Below, in pieces: positions 26,707 through 42,316 of a stretch of 64,000 nt of DNA. The first letter of the stretch is position 1. Each line of letters starts with the position of its first letter. The notes under the pieces are model-generated. The model made no database searches. It saw only the letters and a program-made list of their open reading frames with translations, and was not told the DNA's origin. The position numbers and the translations under genes are program-made. This DNA comes from Polynucleobacter meluiroseus (GTDB taxonomy: Bacteria > Pseudomonadota > Gammaproteobacteria > Burkholderiales > Burkholderiaceae): the NCBI GenBank assembly GCA_945901245.1, contig CAMDKY010000004.1, positions 1 to 64,000 on the forward strand. Direction: 5' to 3'.

Positions 26707-27404
26707 GAGAAGCGTCTAAGTTCCATTATTTGTGATTGGTAAAAGCCGCTCGCTATGCGCAGGGTAAAACTCACTCGCCAACTGCTGAGTAACTTGGATT
26801 TACCAATTAAATCCCGTAATTTTTGCTCTCCAACTGGCTCAATAAACGGCGCTCGATCTTTGCGGGGAAATAGGCGCCCCACACGAATCATGATTTCCAG
26901 CAAAGCAGAGCTGGGGGCAAAGGTAAAAATGATCTTTTGATGAGTACGTTCCGCCAAACGCTCCAGTACATTGACCATGTCGTCCGATTGATAATGGATC
27001 ATCGAGTCCATACCCACGACATAGTCAAACTCGCCAAATGCTTCATCGAGCATGTCACCCGAGTGAAAGGCAATGTTCTGCCGCTCTTCTGCAGGAATAC
27101 GTTCTTGTGCTAGCTCAACTAACTTGGGCGATAAATCCACTGCAACCACGTTAGCACCGCGCTTGGCCATTTCTAAAGCCAATGCGCCAGTACCGCAACC
27201 GGCATCCAGAATCCGCTTACCCGTTAAATCTTCTGGCAGGCGATTCAGAATACGTTGACGGGTTTGGTCTCTACCCGCACGCACGGTCGCCCGAATGCCG
27301 CTTACTGGCGCATCGGAGGTGAGCTTAGCCCAGGCATCGACCGCAGTACGGTCAAAGTAGTTCTTCAGCTTGCTTCGGCGATCTTGGTAGGACATTTCAG
27401 CCAT
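26703..27404 (-). CDS. bchM: Mg-protoporphyrin IX O-methyltransferase
   Basis: 233 residues with the class I SAM-binding motif (RILDAGCGTGALALEMAKRG) and acidic loop (VVAVDLSP). It methylates the C13 propionate of Mg-protoporphyrin IX, directly upstream of the AcsF reaction. 2 nt after bchL. Confidence 0.96.
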   Translation of the reverse strand: MAEMSYQDRRSKLKNYFDRTAVDAWAKLTSDAPVSGIRATVRAGRDQTRQRILNRLPEDLTGKRILDAGCGTGALALEMAKRGANVVAVDLSPKLVELAQERIPAEERQNIAFHSGDMLDEAFGEFDYVVGMDSMIHYQSDDMVNVLERLAERTHQKIIFTFAPSSALLEIMIRVGRLFPRKDRAPFIEPVGEQKLRDLIGKSKLLSSWRVSFTLRIASGFYQSQIMELRRFS

Positions 27405-27406
27405 GC

Positions 27407-32101
<4,695 letters not shown>

Positions 32102-32112
<11 letters not shown>

Positions 32113-33721
32113 AGTGTGCCTTTGCATCGTATAAGGTTTCAATCGTGATCATCGACAGCCCCTGCTCTATAGCAAAACGCTCTGTATTGCGACGGGCCTT
32201 TCCACGCACAAAGAAAGGGATTTTTCCAAGCTCTTTCATGGCATCGGGTGCCCATGCTGCTTCACCTACTACGGCATCAACTACTGCACTGGCGGTAACG
32301 CTAATCTGTTCTGCTGGTATTTCTGTTTTGGCTGCAGCTGCTGGAGCATGGTTAACAGCACGATGGCCTAAGTGCGATCCGGCAGCGCTGGCATCAAACT
32401 CAAAGTCTTCACGGAACATCATGATGAGGTGCTCTTCTAAGCCCATCATCAGCGGATGAATCCAGGTATCAAACAGGACGTTTGCGCCCTCAAAGCCCAT
32501 TTGTGGGGAGTAGCGTGCTGGAAAATCCTGCACGTGAATCGGTGCCGAAATCACGGCGCACGGAATACCCAAGCGTTTAGCAATGTGGCGCTCCATTTGG
32601 GTGCCGAGCATTAGATCGGGAGTGAGTTCACTGGCTTTTTGCTCTACCTCTAAATAATCATCGGTAATTAAAGCCTCTACGCCGTACAGTGCTGCAGCCT
32701 CACGCACATCACGGGCAAACTCACGGCTGTAGGTGCCTAGTCCAACGACTTCAAAACCAATTTCTTGACTGGCTACGCGGGCGGCGGCAATGACGTGAGT
32801 CGCATCGCCGAAAATAAAAACCCGTTTACCAGTTAGGTAGGTCGAGTCTACTGATTTGGCATACCACTGTGCGCGACTATTCTGGTAGCGGTCCACTATG
32901 CTGACATCAAGCCCTGCGAGGGCTACGACTTCAGCAATAAATTCGGTAGTGGCATTGACGCCAATTGGAATGACTTTGGTTGCAGGCTGACCAAACGTCC
33001 GTGTTAGCCAGGATGCGGCTACACCGGCGATTTCAGGATATAGAACCACGTTGAAGTCTGCCTCGCCCAAACGCTGCATGTCTGCAACGCTAGCGTTCAG
33101 AGGCGCTGTGACGTTGACTGTAACGCCCAGCTCACCTAACAACTTCTGAATCTCCTGCACATCATCGCGGTGCCGAAATCCGAGTGCGGTAGCGCCCAAA
33201 ATATTGCAGCTTGGCGCTTTACCCGCAGCGCGTGCAGCGGCTCGCTCTGCCACAAAACTGGCTGATGGTACTTTGTTAGTCGGCGCAGATAGCGTGCGTA
33301 CTAACTGATAAAAGGTTTCAGCAGCGCCCCAATTTTCTTTTTTCTGATACGAAGGTAATTCCAGTGGAATAACTGGGATTGGTAAGTTCAGCGCCTTTGC
33401 GAGACCGGCAGGATCATCTTGAATTAGCTCGGCTGTACAAGAAGCGCCAACCAACATAGCCTTGGGCTGAAAACGCGCATAGGCCTCACGGGTTGCATTC
33501 TTAAAGAGTTCTGCGGTATCGCCGCCCAAGTCACGCGCCTGGAAGGTGGTGTATGTAACGGGGGGACGCTTTTTGGAACGCTCAATCATGGTGAACAGAA
33601 GATCGGCGTAGGTATCGCCTTGAGGGGAATGCAGTACGTAATGTACGTCTTTCAATGCAGTGGCAATGCGCATTGCGCCCACATGTGGGGGTCCTTCGTA
33701 GGTCCAGAGTGTCAGTTGCAT
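32102..33721 (-). CDS. bchB: Dark-operative protochlorophyllide reductase, B protein
   Basis: 539 residues, nitrogenase-like. It starts [20 protein letters not shown] and contains the conserved [16 protein letters not shown]. With BchN it forms the catalytic heterotetramer with a 4Fe-4S NB-cluster that uses an Asp ligand from BchB. The C-terminal ~50-residue helical domain is present. It starts 1 nt after the bchN stop. Confidence 0.97.
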
Positions 33722-33722
33722 A

Positions 33723-35548
<1,826 letters not shown>

Positions 35549-35576
35549 GCTTTTGCTAGTCCCATTTGATTGAATG

Positions 35577-35594
35577 TGTAAACAAAACTTTACG
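35577..35594 (-). promoter_or_regulatory. Near-match PpsR box at bchF
   Basis: TGTAAACAAAACTTTACG fits TGT-N12-ACA with one mismatch (ACG). On the gene strand TAAAGT inside it could be the -10, with TATTTT 17 bp upstream as a weak -35. It lies 29 bp upstream of the bchF start codon. Confidence 0.55.
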
Positions 35595-35620
35595 ACTAAT
35601 TTAATTTACAAAATACCGTA

Positions 35621-35651
35621 TTTACCCTTAGTTATTTGGGGTTTACCCTTA
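35621..35651 (-). repeat. TTTACCCTTA direct repeat at bchF
   Basis: TTTACCCTTA occurs at 35621-35630 and again at 35642-35651, exactly 21 bp (two helical turns) apart, with a looser TTTACGGGTTA at 35665. On the bchF strand the first copy reads TAAGGGTAAA. The core ACCCTTA begins 30 bp from the bchF PpsR box, the placement also seen at bchC, bchG and crtE. Confidence 0.5.
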
Positions 35652-35687
35652 AATATGAGCTTTATTTACGGGTTATTCTATCAAAAC

Positions 35688-35705
35688 TGTAATATTTGTT
35701 TTACA
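35688..35705 (+). promoter_or_regulatory. PpsR/CrtJ box upstream of aerR/ppaA-ppsR
   Basis: TGTAATATTTGTTTTACA is an exact TGT-N12-ACA, 47 bp ahead of the proposed aerR/ppaA start. TAATAT inside it could be a -10 element. It suggests that ppsR and the crtA-D-C genes behind it are under PpsR's own control. Confidence 0.7.
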
Positions 35706-35752
35706 TTGATAGGAAGTTTATTTTTTTACACCACCCTTCACACGCGCCCCTT

Positions 35753-36646
35753 ATGTTGGCAAAAAAAGAAAACCAGACTGAACTAGTGGATTCACAGACC
35801 TTAGATACAGGCAAGGTGCTCGCTATGGTGAAAGGGATTGGGCGCGTTAATCAGACTGGTAATCGGGATTGGATAGAAGATCGCTTGCTGCACACCATCT
35901 TGGAAACAGGTGCACTAAACGCACGACCCCACTCATCCGCCCACCTCACCTGGCAAATCATTGAAGACCATGCAGATGAGTTTGTGGCTTTAATTACACG
36001 CGAAGGGCCGCAAAAAACAGAGCGCTACATTGCAGGGCTTCTCAACTTAGGCATGAGTGTGGATTCAATCGTATTGGAGTTAATACCGCGCATTGCTCGT
36101 AAGTTAGGGGATCAATGGATCAGCGATAGCCTCAGCTTCACGGAGGTCACGATCGCTACAGGTCGTTTACAAAAATTAATTTATAGCTTAGATCATTTAT
36201 TTCAAGAGACGCGAACACATGCAGCCACTGCGCACACGATCTTAGTGAGTGCTGCGCCTGGTTCGCACCACACACTAGGGCCGCTCATCCTCTCAAATTA
36301 CTTTACGTGGGCTGGATGGAATGTCTTAAATGAAAGCACGCCAAGTAAGCGCTTCATTGAGGCAGCCGTTGCACGCCAATCCCTTACTGCGATTGCGCTG
36401 AGCATTGCTGATTATGATCAATTGGATCAATTACCTGCTCTCATACAGTCAATACGCAATAAGTCGCGCAATCCAGGAATCATCGTGCTTACAGGGGGAT
36501 CACTTTATAATGCAGATGCAATGTCGTTTGGACATATCAAAGCCGATATCAAGTCCAATACGCCCGAAGAAGCATTGCATCAGCTTAATCGAATCTTAAA
36601 CATTACCAATGATGTTGGTAATTTGGCTTCAGTTCTACCTAATTAA
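35753..36646 (+). CDS. ppaA: AerR/PpaA cobalamin-binding antirepressor
   Basis: 297 residues from the ATG at 35753; the frame is open from 35696 but the added residues overlap the PpsR box. No Shine-Dalgarno precedes 35753, so the start is uncertain. The C-terminal B12 domain carries PGSHHTLGPLILSNYF with the cobalt-binding His, preceded by a helical cap (LELIPRIARKLGDQW). In Rhodobacter AerR/PpaA changes PpsR/CrtJ activity in light, and here too it is encoded 11 nt before ppsR. Confidence 0.85.
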   Translation: MLAKKENQTELVDSQTLDTGKVLAMVKGIGRVNQTGNRDWIEDRLLHTILETGALNARPHSSAHLTWQIIEDHADEFVALITREGPQKTERYIAGLLNLGMSVDSIVLELIPRIARKLGDQWISDSLSFTEVTIATGRLQKLIYSLDHLFQETRTHAATAHTILVSAAPGSHHTLGPLILSNYFTWAGWNVLNESTPSKRFIEAAVARQSLTAIALSIADYDQLDQLPALIQSIRNKSRNPGIIVLTGGSLYNADAMSFGHIKADIKSNTPEEALHQLNRILNITNDVGNLASVLPN

Positions 36647-36657
36647 AATAAGAAGAA

Positions 36658-38079
36658 ATGACGCTCACTGCATACTCCAACGAAGTACTTGACTCAGTCG
36701 ATATTAATGCAGCCGTCACGCTTGTCGCATATTCTGCTGATGTTGTTTTTGTACTCGATACGAATGGCACCATACATGATGTAGTCAATGCAGAAAAAAT
36801 TGGCATCGAAGATAGCAGTAGTCTTCTGAATAAAAAATGGATGGATACGATTGCAATCGATAGCCACCCAAAAGTACATGCGTTAATGGATGCGAATGCA
36901 ACAGAAGGCGCACAAAAATGGCGTCAAATTAATCAATTGTTACCCGACGGCAAATCCTTGCCTATTTTGTTTAGTACCGTTCACCTACAAAAGCAAAAAA
37001 GGGTTTTGGCAATTGGCCGAGACTTGCGTAATATTTCTGCACTACAACAACGCTTGGTAGAAGCTCAGCAAGAAATCGAACGCGACTATACCCGCTTACA
37101 TGCGATTGAAAACCGTTACTCGCAATTGTTTAATATTACTGATCAGGCATATTTATTAATTGATAGCCAAACCCTGCGGATACTGGAAGCGAACAAGGCT
37201 TCCGGAACCTTATTAGGCGACTCTAAAAAGTTAGTTGGCAAAGCCATCGCTGATCTCTTCTCTAAAGCTGATCAAGATGCCATACAAGACTATTTTGCCG
37301 ATTTTAAGATTGGTAACTTACAGCAAAATCGCGTAGTACACCTGCAAAATTCAGCCGATGAAGTAGAGATTTCGAGTGCTTTACTACGTGAAGGTCGGCA
37401 AAGTGTTTATTTAGTGAGCTTGAACCCACTATCGATCAATGCGGCCAATATTAATTTCGGCGAACAAAGTGCCTTAGTACTCAAAGCCATTGAAGAATCA
37501 AGCGATGCATTTGTGGTGACCAACCTGCAGGGCTTAATCCTTTCATCAAATAAAGCGTTTGTGCAAATGACCCACTCCGCCCAAGCAGAGTACGTCATCG
37601 GTAAATCATTGGAGCAATGGTTGGGGCGCTCAACAATAGATTTACGCATCATTTTAAATACGCTACGTGAGCATGGCGCCATTAAGAATTACGCCACCAC
37701 CATTACGAGCGATGATGGAAGCTCACCGCTAGAGGCTGAGATTTCAGGGGTAGATGTGCGATCCCACAATCCCCCTGCCTTTGCTTTTAGTATCCGTAGC
37801 ATTTCTAAACGGGTAGCGCAAGCTGGGCCTACGCCGAGTAATATAGAGAAAAATGCACGGCACCTTACTGAATTGGTCGGCAAGGTTCCCCTGAAAGAGA
37901 TTGTGACTGAGACAACTGACATCATCGAAAAGCTCTGCATTATTTCTGCTTTAGAGTTAACGATGTCAAATCGCGCCTCTGCTGCCGAGTTATTAGGTCT
38001 GTCACGTCAAGGCCTCTACATTAAGATGCGTCGCTTTGGCATTATTGAGAATAGCGCTTCCGAAGACAACGACTCTTAG
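36658..38079 (+). CDS. ppsR: Transcriptional regulator PpsR/CrtJ
   Basis: 473 residues: an N-terminal Q-linker/PAS region, two further PAS domains (about 150-250 and 270-390) and a C-terminal Fis-type HTH (NRASAAELLGLSRQGLYIKM). It represses bch, crt and puf genes by binding TGT-N12-ACA sites, several of which are visible in this window. The protein has a single cysteine, Cys427 in EKLCIISAL, at the position of the redox-active HTH cysteine of CrtJ; the second inter-PAS cysteine is absent. 11 nt after ppaA and 11 nt before crtA. Confidence 0.93.
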   Translation: MTLTAYSNEVLDSVDINAAVTLVAYSADVVFVLDTNGTIHDVVNAEKIGIEDSSSLLNKKWMDTIAIDSHPKVHALMDANATEGAQKWRQINQLLPDGKSLPILFSTVHLQKQKRVLAIGRDLRNISALQQRLVEAQQEIERDYTRLHAIENRYSQLFNITDQAYLLIDSQTLRILEANKASGTLLGDSKKLVGKAIADLFSKADQDAIQDYFADFKIGNLQQNRVVHLQNSADEVEISSALLREGRQSVYLVSLNPLSINAANINFGEQSALVLKAIEESSDAFVVTNLQGLILSSNKAFVQMTHSAQAEYVIGKSLEQWLGRSTIDLRIILNTLREHGAIKNYATTITSDDGSSPLEAEISGVDVRSHNPPAFAFSIRSISKRVAQAGPTPSNIEKNARHLTELVGKVPLKEIVTETTDIIEKLCIISALELTMSNRASAAELLGLSRQGLYIKMRRFGIIENSASEDNDS

Positions 38080-38090
38080 ATTACGTCATC

Positions 38091-38777
38091 ATGAGCAATC
38101 AAACCGCAGTATTAGTGTTAGTGGATATTGCGCCCGATGCTTTTCTATGGGGACTGTCACGTTACGTGATTGGTCGTTTTTCCCTGCGCGATATACCCGG
38201 CCTCCAATTTTTTAAAGTATTGGGATCCGGATTTGGCGGTGGTTTTAGCACTAAGCCCAGTTTGCACAAGCAAGGTTTATTTTGCCTATTTGATAGCGAT
38301 CAGCACGCCAAGGAATTCCGTCAGAATTCAGCTTTAGTTCAGTCCTATATCACGCACTCCCGTGAATTTTTTGCCGTTACTCTCAATGCTTTCAGCACGA
38401 GAGGCTCTTGGGCTAATACGCAACTCGACCTTACAGCAAAACCCCCCACATCAGGACCGATAGCCTCCTTAACGCGTGCATCGATCAAGCCTCTTAAAGC
38501 CAATGCGTTTTGGAAAAATGCACAGCCGGCGGAAGTCTCCATTAATCAATCTGAAGGTGTGCTTCTAAGTGCTGGTTTGGGTGAAGCTCCTTACTTACGG
38601 CAAGCGACGTTTACGATTTGGGAAGATGAAGCTGCACTGAATGCCTATGCACAACACGGCGCGCACCTGGCCGCCATTAAAGCAGCCTATGGCCAGCACT
38701 ACTTTTCAGAATCGATGTTTACGCGCTTTGCTCCATCGGACATAGAGGGCGCCTGGCGAGGCAAGCAGTATGGTTAG
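38091..38777 (+). CDS. crtA: Spheroidene monooxygenase
   Basis: 228 residues of the CrtA family (FLWGLSRYVIGRFSLRDIPG, FTIWEDEAALNAYAQHGAH). It adds the keto group that turns spheroidene into spheroidenone and needs O2. Its presence predicts spheroidenone-type carotenoids in oxic growth. Length and ends look normal. Confidence 0.9.
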   Translation: MSNQTAVLVLVDIAPDAFLWGLSRYVIGRFSLRDIPGLQFFKVLGSGFGGGFSTKPSLHKQGLFCLFDSDQHAKEFRQNSALVQSYITHSREFFAVTLNAFSTRGSWANTQLDLTAKPPTSGPIASLTRASIKPLKANAFWKNAQPAEVSINQSEGVLLSAGLGEAPYLRQATFTIWEDEAALNAYAQHGAHLAAIKAAYGQHYFSESMFTRFAPSDIEGAWRGKQYG

Positions 38778-38780
38778 GAT

Positions 38781-40286
38781 ATGAGTAAAGAACGCGTAGT
38801 GGTCATTGGGGGTGGCATTGGCGGTTTGTGCGCCTGCCTTGAGCTTGCCCACCTGGGTTTTGACGTGACACTGCTTGAAAAAGAGTTAGCTGTTGGCGGC
38901 AAGATTCGCCAAATCGCTGTTGGGGCTCCCGATGATCTGGGCTTAGTTGACTCGGGTCCCACTGTCTTTACGATGCGCTGGGTTTTTGAGCAACTCTTTG
39001 ATGCGTGTGGTACCTCATTTTCGTCGCATGTACAAACCGATCCATTGGATATCTTGGCTAGGCATACCTGGGGTGAGCGCCATCTGGATTTATTTGCCGA
39101 TCGCCATAAAAGCGCCGATGCCATTGCGGCCTTTTCGAGTCCGGCAGAAGCAAAAGCATTTCTGGAATTTTGTGCAATGGCCAAGAAAGTTTATGAGTCG
39201 CTGGAGAAGCCCTTCATTCAATCCGCTAGGCCGTCCATGGCAGGCATGATGGGATCACTCGGCATCATGAAATCCATGCCCCTGATGGCGATTGGACCCT
39301 TCAGCGACTTATGGACCTCGCTGGGTAAATACTTTACAGACCCACGCCTGCACCAACTCTTTGGTCGCTATGCCACCTATTGTGGCTCTTCCCCTTTTTT
39401 GGCGCCGGCAACCTTAATGCTGATTGCTCAGGTTGAAATGGATGGGGTTTGGTCTGTGCGCGGCGGCATGGCTGAAATTCCGAATGCGATTGCACGCTTG
39501 GCACAAAGCAAAGGGGCTCGCATTCGCACCAATGCATCGGTACAGGCAATTCATCAGCAGCACAATCGCATTCAGTCGATTGAACTGGCGGAAGGCGAGC
39601 GCATTGAAGCAGACTATGTCGTCTTCAATGGTGATATCAATGCCTTGCGCCAAGGCTTACTGGGAGCTTCACTGCAATCGGCTGTTTCGACCAGTATTCC
39701 TACTACCAGATCACTCTCTGCGCTAACCTGGTCGATGAAAGTCAAAACCAGCGGCTTTCCCCTGGTACGCCACAATGTCTTTTTTAACCGCGACTACGCC
39801 CATGAATTCAGGGATATTTTCCAGCACAAAGCCTATCCCAGCTATCCCACCGTCTATGTCTGCGCGCAAGATAGAAGCGATAGCGGCGCTGACTTAGCGC
39901 ATGAAGAGCGACTGCTCTGCCTTGTCAATGCACCTGCCATTGGCGATCATGAAATTAACCAGAAGGAAATCGACCGATGCGAGCAAACCGCATTTACCCT
40001 ACTCAAGCAATGTGGTCTGGAGATTCAGGAATCCAGCCATTCAACAATACGCACCAGGCCTTGGGAATTCAATCGCCTCTTTCCGGGGCGTGGGGGAGCG
40101 CTATACGGTCAAGCAACCCATGGTTGGATGAGCTCATTCCAGCGCTCCAATGCGCTGACGCAAATCGAGAATCTCTTTCTGGTGGGCGGGAGCGTTCATC
40201 CGGGTCCGGGAGTACCGATGGCCGCTTTGTCCGGTCGACAGGCGGTCGCGGCCCTGATGGCGCGCCGCAATTTAATCAAGCAGTAG
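38781..40286 (+). CDS. crtD: Methoxyneurosporene / hydroxyneurosporene dehydrogenase
   Basis: 501 residues, CrtI-like flavoprotein with an N-terminal FAD motif (VVVIGGGIGGLCACLELAHLG) and the C-terminal signature (FLVGGSVHPGPGVPMAALSG). CrtD desaturates the C3-C4 bond of acyclic 1-hydroxy carotenoids. Starts 3 nt after crtA. Its last 310 nt overlap the long crtC frame. Confidence 0.9.
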   Translation: MSKERVVVIGGGIGGLCACLELAHLGFDVTLLEKELAVGGKIRQIAVGAPDDLGLVDSGPTVFTMRWVFEQLFDACGTSFSSHVQTDPLDILARHTWGERHLDLFADRHKSADAIAAFSSPAEAKAFLEFCAMAKKVYESLEKPFIQSARPSMAGMMGSLGIMKSMPLMAIGPFSDLWTSLGKYFTDPRLHQLFGRYATYCGSSPFLAPATLMLIAQVEMDGVWSVRGGMAEIPNAIARLAQSKGARIRTNASVQAIHQQHNRIQSIELAEGERIEADYVVFNGDINALRQGLLGASLQSAVSTSIPTTRSLSALTWSMKVKTSGFPLVRHNVFFNRDYAHEFRDIFQHKAYPSYPTVYVCAQDRSDSGADLAHEERLLCLVNAPAIGDHEINQKEIDRCEQTAFTLLKQCGLEIQESSHSTIRTRPWEFNRLFPGRGGALYGQATHGWMSSFQRSNALTQIENLFLVGGSVHPGPGVPMAALSGRQAVAALMARRNLIKQ

Positions 40287-41203
40287 ATCCTGGCAACTAC
40301 CTGTGGTGGTATCTGGATGCCCTGAGTGACGATGGCCAACACGGGCTCAGCATTATTGCCTTTGTAGGAAGTGTGTTCTCACCCTACTATGCGTGGGCTA
40401 ATCGATCGAAACCCGCCGACGCCAATGATTACTGTGCACTCAATGTTGCTATATATAGCCCTGGTAATAAACGCTGGACCATGACTGAGCGTGGCGGCAA
40501 ATGGATTCACCGCGATCAACATACCTTTCAGATTGGGCCAAGTGGGCTGCACTGGGATGGCAACTGCCTAACAATCGAAATTACCGAGCGTGCGATTCCG
40601 TTTGGCCAAAAAGTAGCCGGCACCATCAAAATGTATCCAGAACGACTATTTCAATTCACCACACCCCTGGATGATGCTGGCAAACACCGCTGGGGACCGA
40701 TAGCGCCCTCCGCACGCGTAGAAGTAAGCATGCGTCACCCCAATTTACATTGGCAAGGGCACGCCTACTTTGACTCCAACGAAGGAGATGAAGCAATTAG
40801 TGTGCCGTTTACCGAATGGGATTGGTCGCGTGCCTCCCTAAAAGACGGCAGTACTGCCGTGATTTACGACGTTCGCCAGAAATCAGGCGTGGAGCGACTG
40901 ATTGCAATGCGCTTTAAGCCGGATGGCAGTGTTGAACCCTTTGAGGCTCCTGCACGCCAAGCCCTCAAGAAGACCGGCTGGCGCATACAGCGCCACATGC
41001 GTACAGATCCGAATACCCTGGCGAGCACAAGTAAACTTTTGGAAGATACGCCGTTTTATGCACGCTCAATTTTGCAATCGACTTTGCTGGGGGAAGGTGT
41101 GACTTCAATGCATGAAACCCTCAATGTACCGCGCCTTGTCGCAACGAGTACCCAGCTGATGTTGCCATGGCGCATGCCACGCATACCCAAGCTCTTTTCT
41201 TAA
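39977..41203 (+). CDS. crtC: Acyclic carotenoid 1,2-hydratase (CrtC), start uncertain
   Basis: The conserved CrtC region begins around 40268 (PQFNQAVDPG, then WWYLDALSDDG and IIAFVGSVFSPYYAW) and runs to the end. It hydrates the C1-C2 double bond of neurosporene or lycopene. No ATG or GTG lies in frame between 40010 and the conserved part; a TTG lies at 40124. The ATG at 39977 has AAGGA nine bases upstream and gives 408 residues, so it is listed, but this means a 310-nt overlap with crtD in another frame. The first ~95 residues do not look like a conserved domain. Confidence 0.8.
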   Translation: MRANRIYPTQAMWSGDSGIQPFNNTHQALGIQSPLSGAWGSAIRSSNPWLDELIPALQCADANRESLSGGRERSSGSGSTDGRFVRSTGGRGPDGAPQFNQAVDPGNYLWWYLDALSDDGQHGLSIIAFVGSVFSPYYAWANRSKPADANDYCALNVAIYSPGNKRWTMTERGGKWIHRDQHTFQIGPSGLHWDGNCLTIEITERAIPFGQKVAGTIKMYPERLFQFTTPLDDAGKHRWGPIAPSARVEVSMRHPNLHWQGHAYFDSNEGDEAISVPFTEWDWSRASLKDGSTAVIYDVRQKSGVERLIAMRFKPDGSVEPFEAPARQALKKTGWRIQRHMRTDPNTLASTSKLLEDTPFYARSILQSTLLGEGVTSMHETLNVPRLVATSTQLMLPWRMPRIPKLFS

Positions 41204-41230
41204 AGAGTACTACCTCAGTCGTCTAGGATT

Positions 41231-42316
41231 TTAAGCAGCAGCCTTTTCTGGCTGCATAAAGGCATCGTAGTTTTTAATGCGGCGCTGCTCTACCCGCTCC
41301 ATTAAATTGATGACCCAAATCATACGGTCCTCAATTGAGCCTTCGTAATGGGCATGCGGATCATTGGGAAGTACGGCCGCTACCAAAAACTGCAGTTCGG
41401 CAATCGGCTCTAATGACTTTTGCGATTTGGGGCTATAAATACCAGCGGTTAAGGCTTGCCCCATCAAGAGCATCTTTCTGGAAAACGATACTACTGCGCG
41501 GTGATTAACCGAGTTCATACCCCGGCGCTCAACCTCACGGCCGATTTGGCAATAAATTAAGCGCGCTGCAGAAATGGCAGCACGGCAATTGCGGGGCAAG
41601 TCAGCAACCCCATTAATCGAGCGTTGGTACATGGCATCTGCCGTCTTTAATAAACGGGAAACAACTGAGCCAAGCGCCTCGCTAAATACTGGATTCTGCA
41701 GCCAGGCATCGGGGTCAATTCCAACCTCACGCATCCAGCTTCGGGGTAAATACAGCCGACCGTTGCGAGCATCTTCACCCACATCGCGGGCAATGTTGGT
41801 CAGTTGCATGGCTAACCCCAGCTCGCAAGCCCGCTGCAGTACGACCGGATCGCGCACGCCCATAATGAGGGTCATCATCACGCCAACGGAAGAAGCTACC
41901 CGTGCACCATAGGCATTTAAGTCTTCTAAAGTCTCGTATCGGCGCCCATCGCGGTCCCACTGAAATCCCTCAATCAAGGCCTCGAGCAAGACCTTAGGCA
42001 CACCAAATCGCTCTACTACCAGTGCGAGCGCACGGTCTGCGGGTACATCGATTGGGTCTTGTTGGTAGATGCAGTTAAGCCGATCCTGAATTTGGGTAAT
42101 CACGTCATTGCTGGCAGCTTGATCATCGACCAAATCATCCAGCAGGCGGCAAAAGGCGTACAAAGCAGTTGCTGAATTGCGAATATTACTCGGCAGGATT
42201 TTAGAAGCAGCAAAGAAGGATTTAGAGCCATCTTTCATGAGCTCGGTGCAGGCGCGTAAATCGAGTTGAAAGCCAAACTCTGCAGTAATGGCCCTCACGG
42301 AGCTATGTTGCGGCAT
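41231..42316 (-). CDS. crtB: Phytoene synthase
   Basis: 361 residues with both Asp-rich motifs of squalene/phytoene synthases (RLLDDLVDDQ and NIARDVGEDARNGRLYLP). It joins two GGPP molecules. Its start overlaps crtI by 14 nt. It converges with crtC, with a 27-nt gap in which no convincing terminator hairpin is visible. Confidence 0.95.
   Translation of the reverse strand: MPQHSSVRAITAEFGFQLDLRACTELMKDGSKSFFAASKILPSNIRNSATALYAFCRLLDDLVDDQAASNDVITQIQDRLNCIYQQDPIDVPADRALALVVERFGVPKVLLEALIEGFQWDRDGRRYETLEDLNAYGARVASSVGVMMTLIMGVRDPVVLQRACELGLAMQLTNIARDVGEDARNGRLYLPRSWMREVGIDPDAWLQNPVFSEALGSVVSRLLKTADAMYQRSINGVADLPRNCRAAISAARLIYCQIGREVERRGMNSVNHRAVVSFSRKMLLMGQALTAGIYSPKSQKSLEPIAELQFLVAAVLPNDPHAHYEGSIEDRMIWVINLMERVEQRRIKNYDAFMQPEKAAA

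Noticed and set aside
35696-35752. N-terminal extension of the aerR/ppaA frame to 35696
   Set aside because: This start lies inside the PpsR box and has no ribosome binding site, so the added 19 residues are unlikely to be translated.
40260-40290. Programmed -1 frameshift joining CrtD to CrtC
   Set aside because: The frames have the right relation, but no X-XXY-YYZ slippery heptamer is present (the sequence near the crtD stop is CAATTTAATC) and no clear downstream structure was seen. Kept only as an alternative for the start problem.
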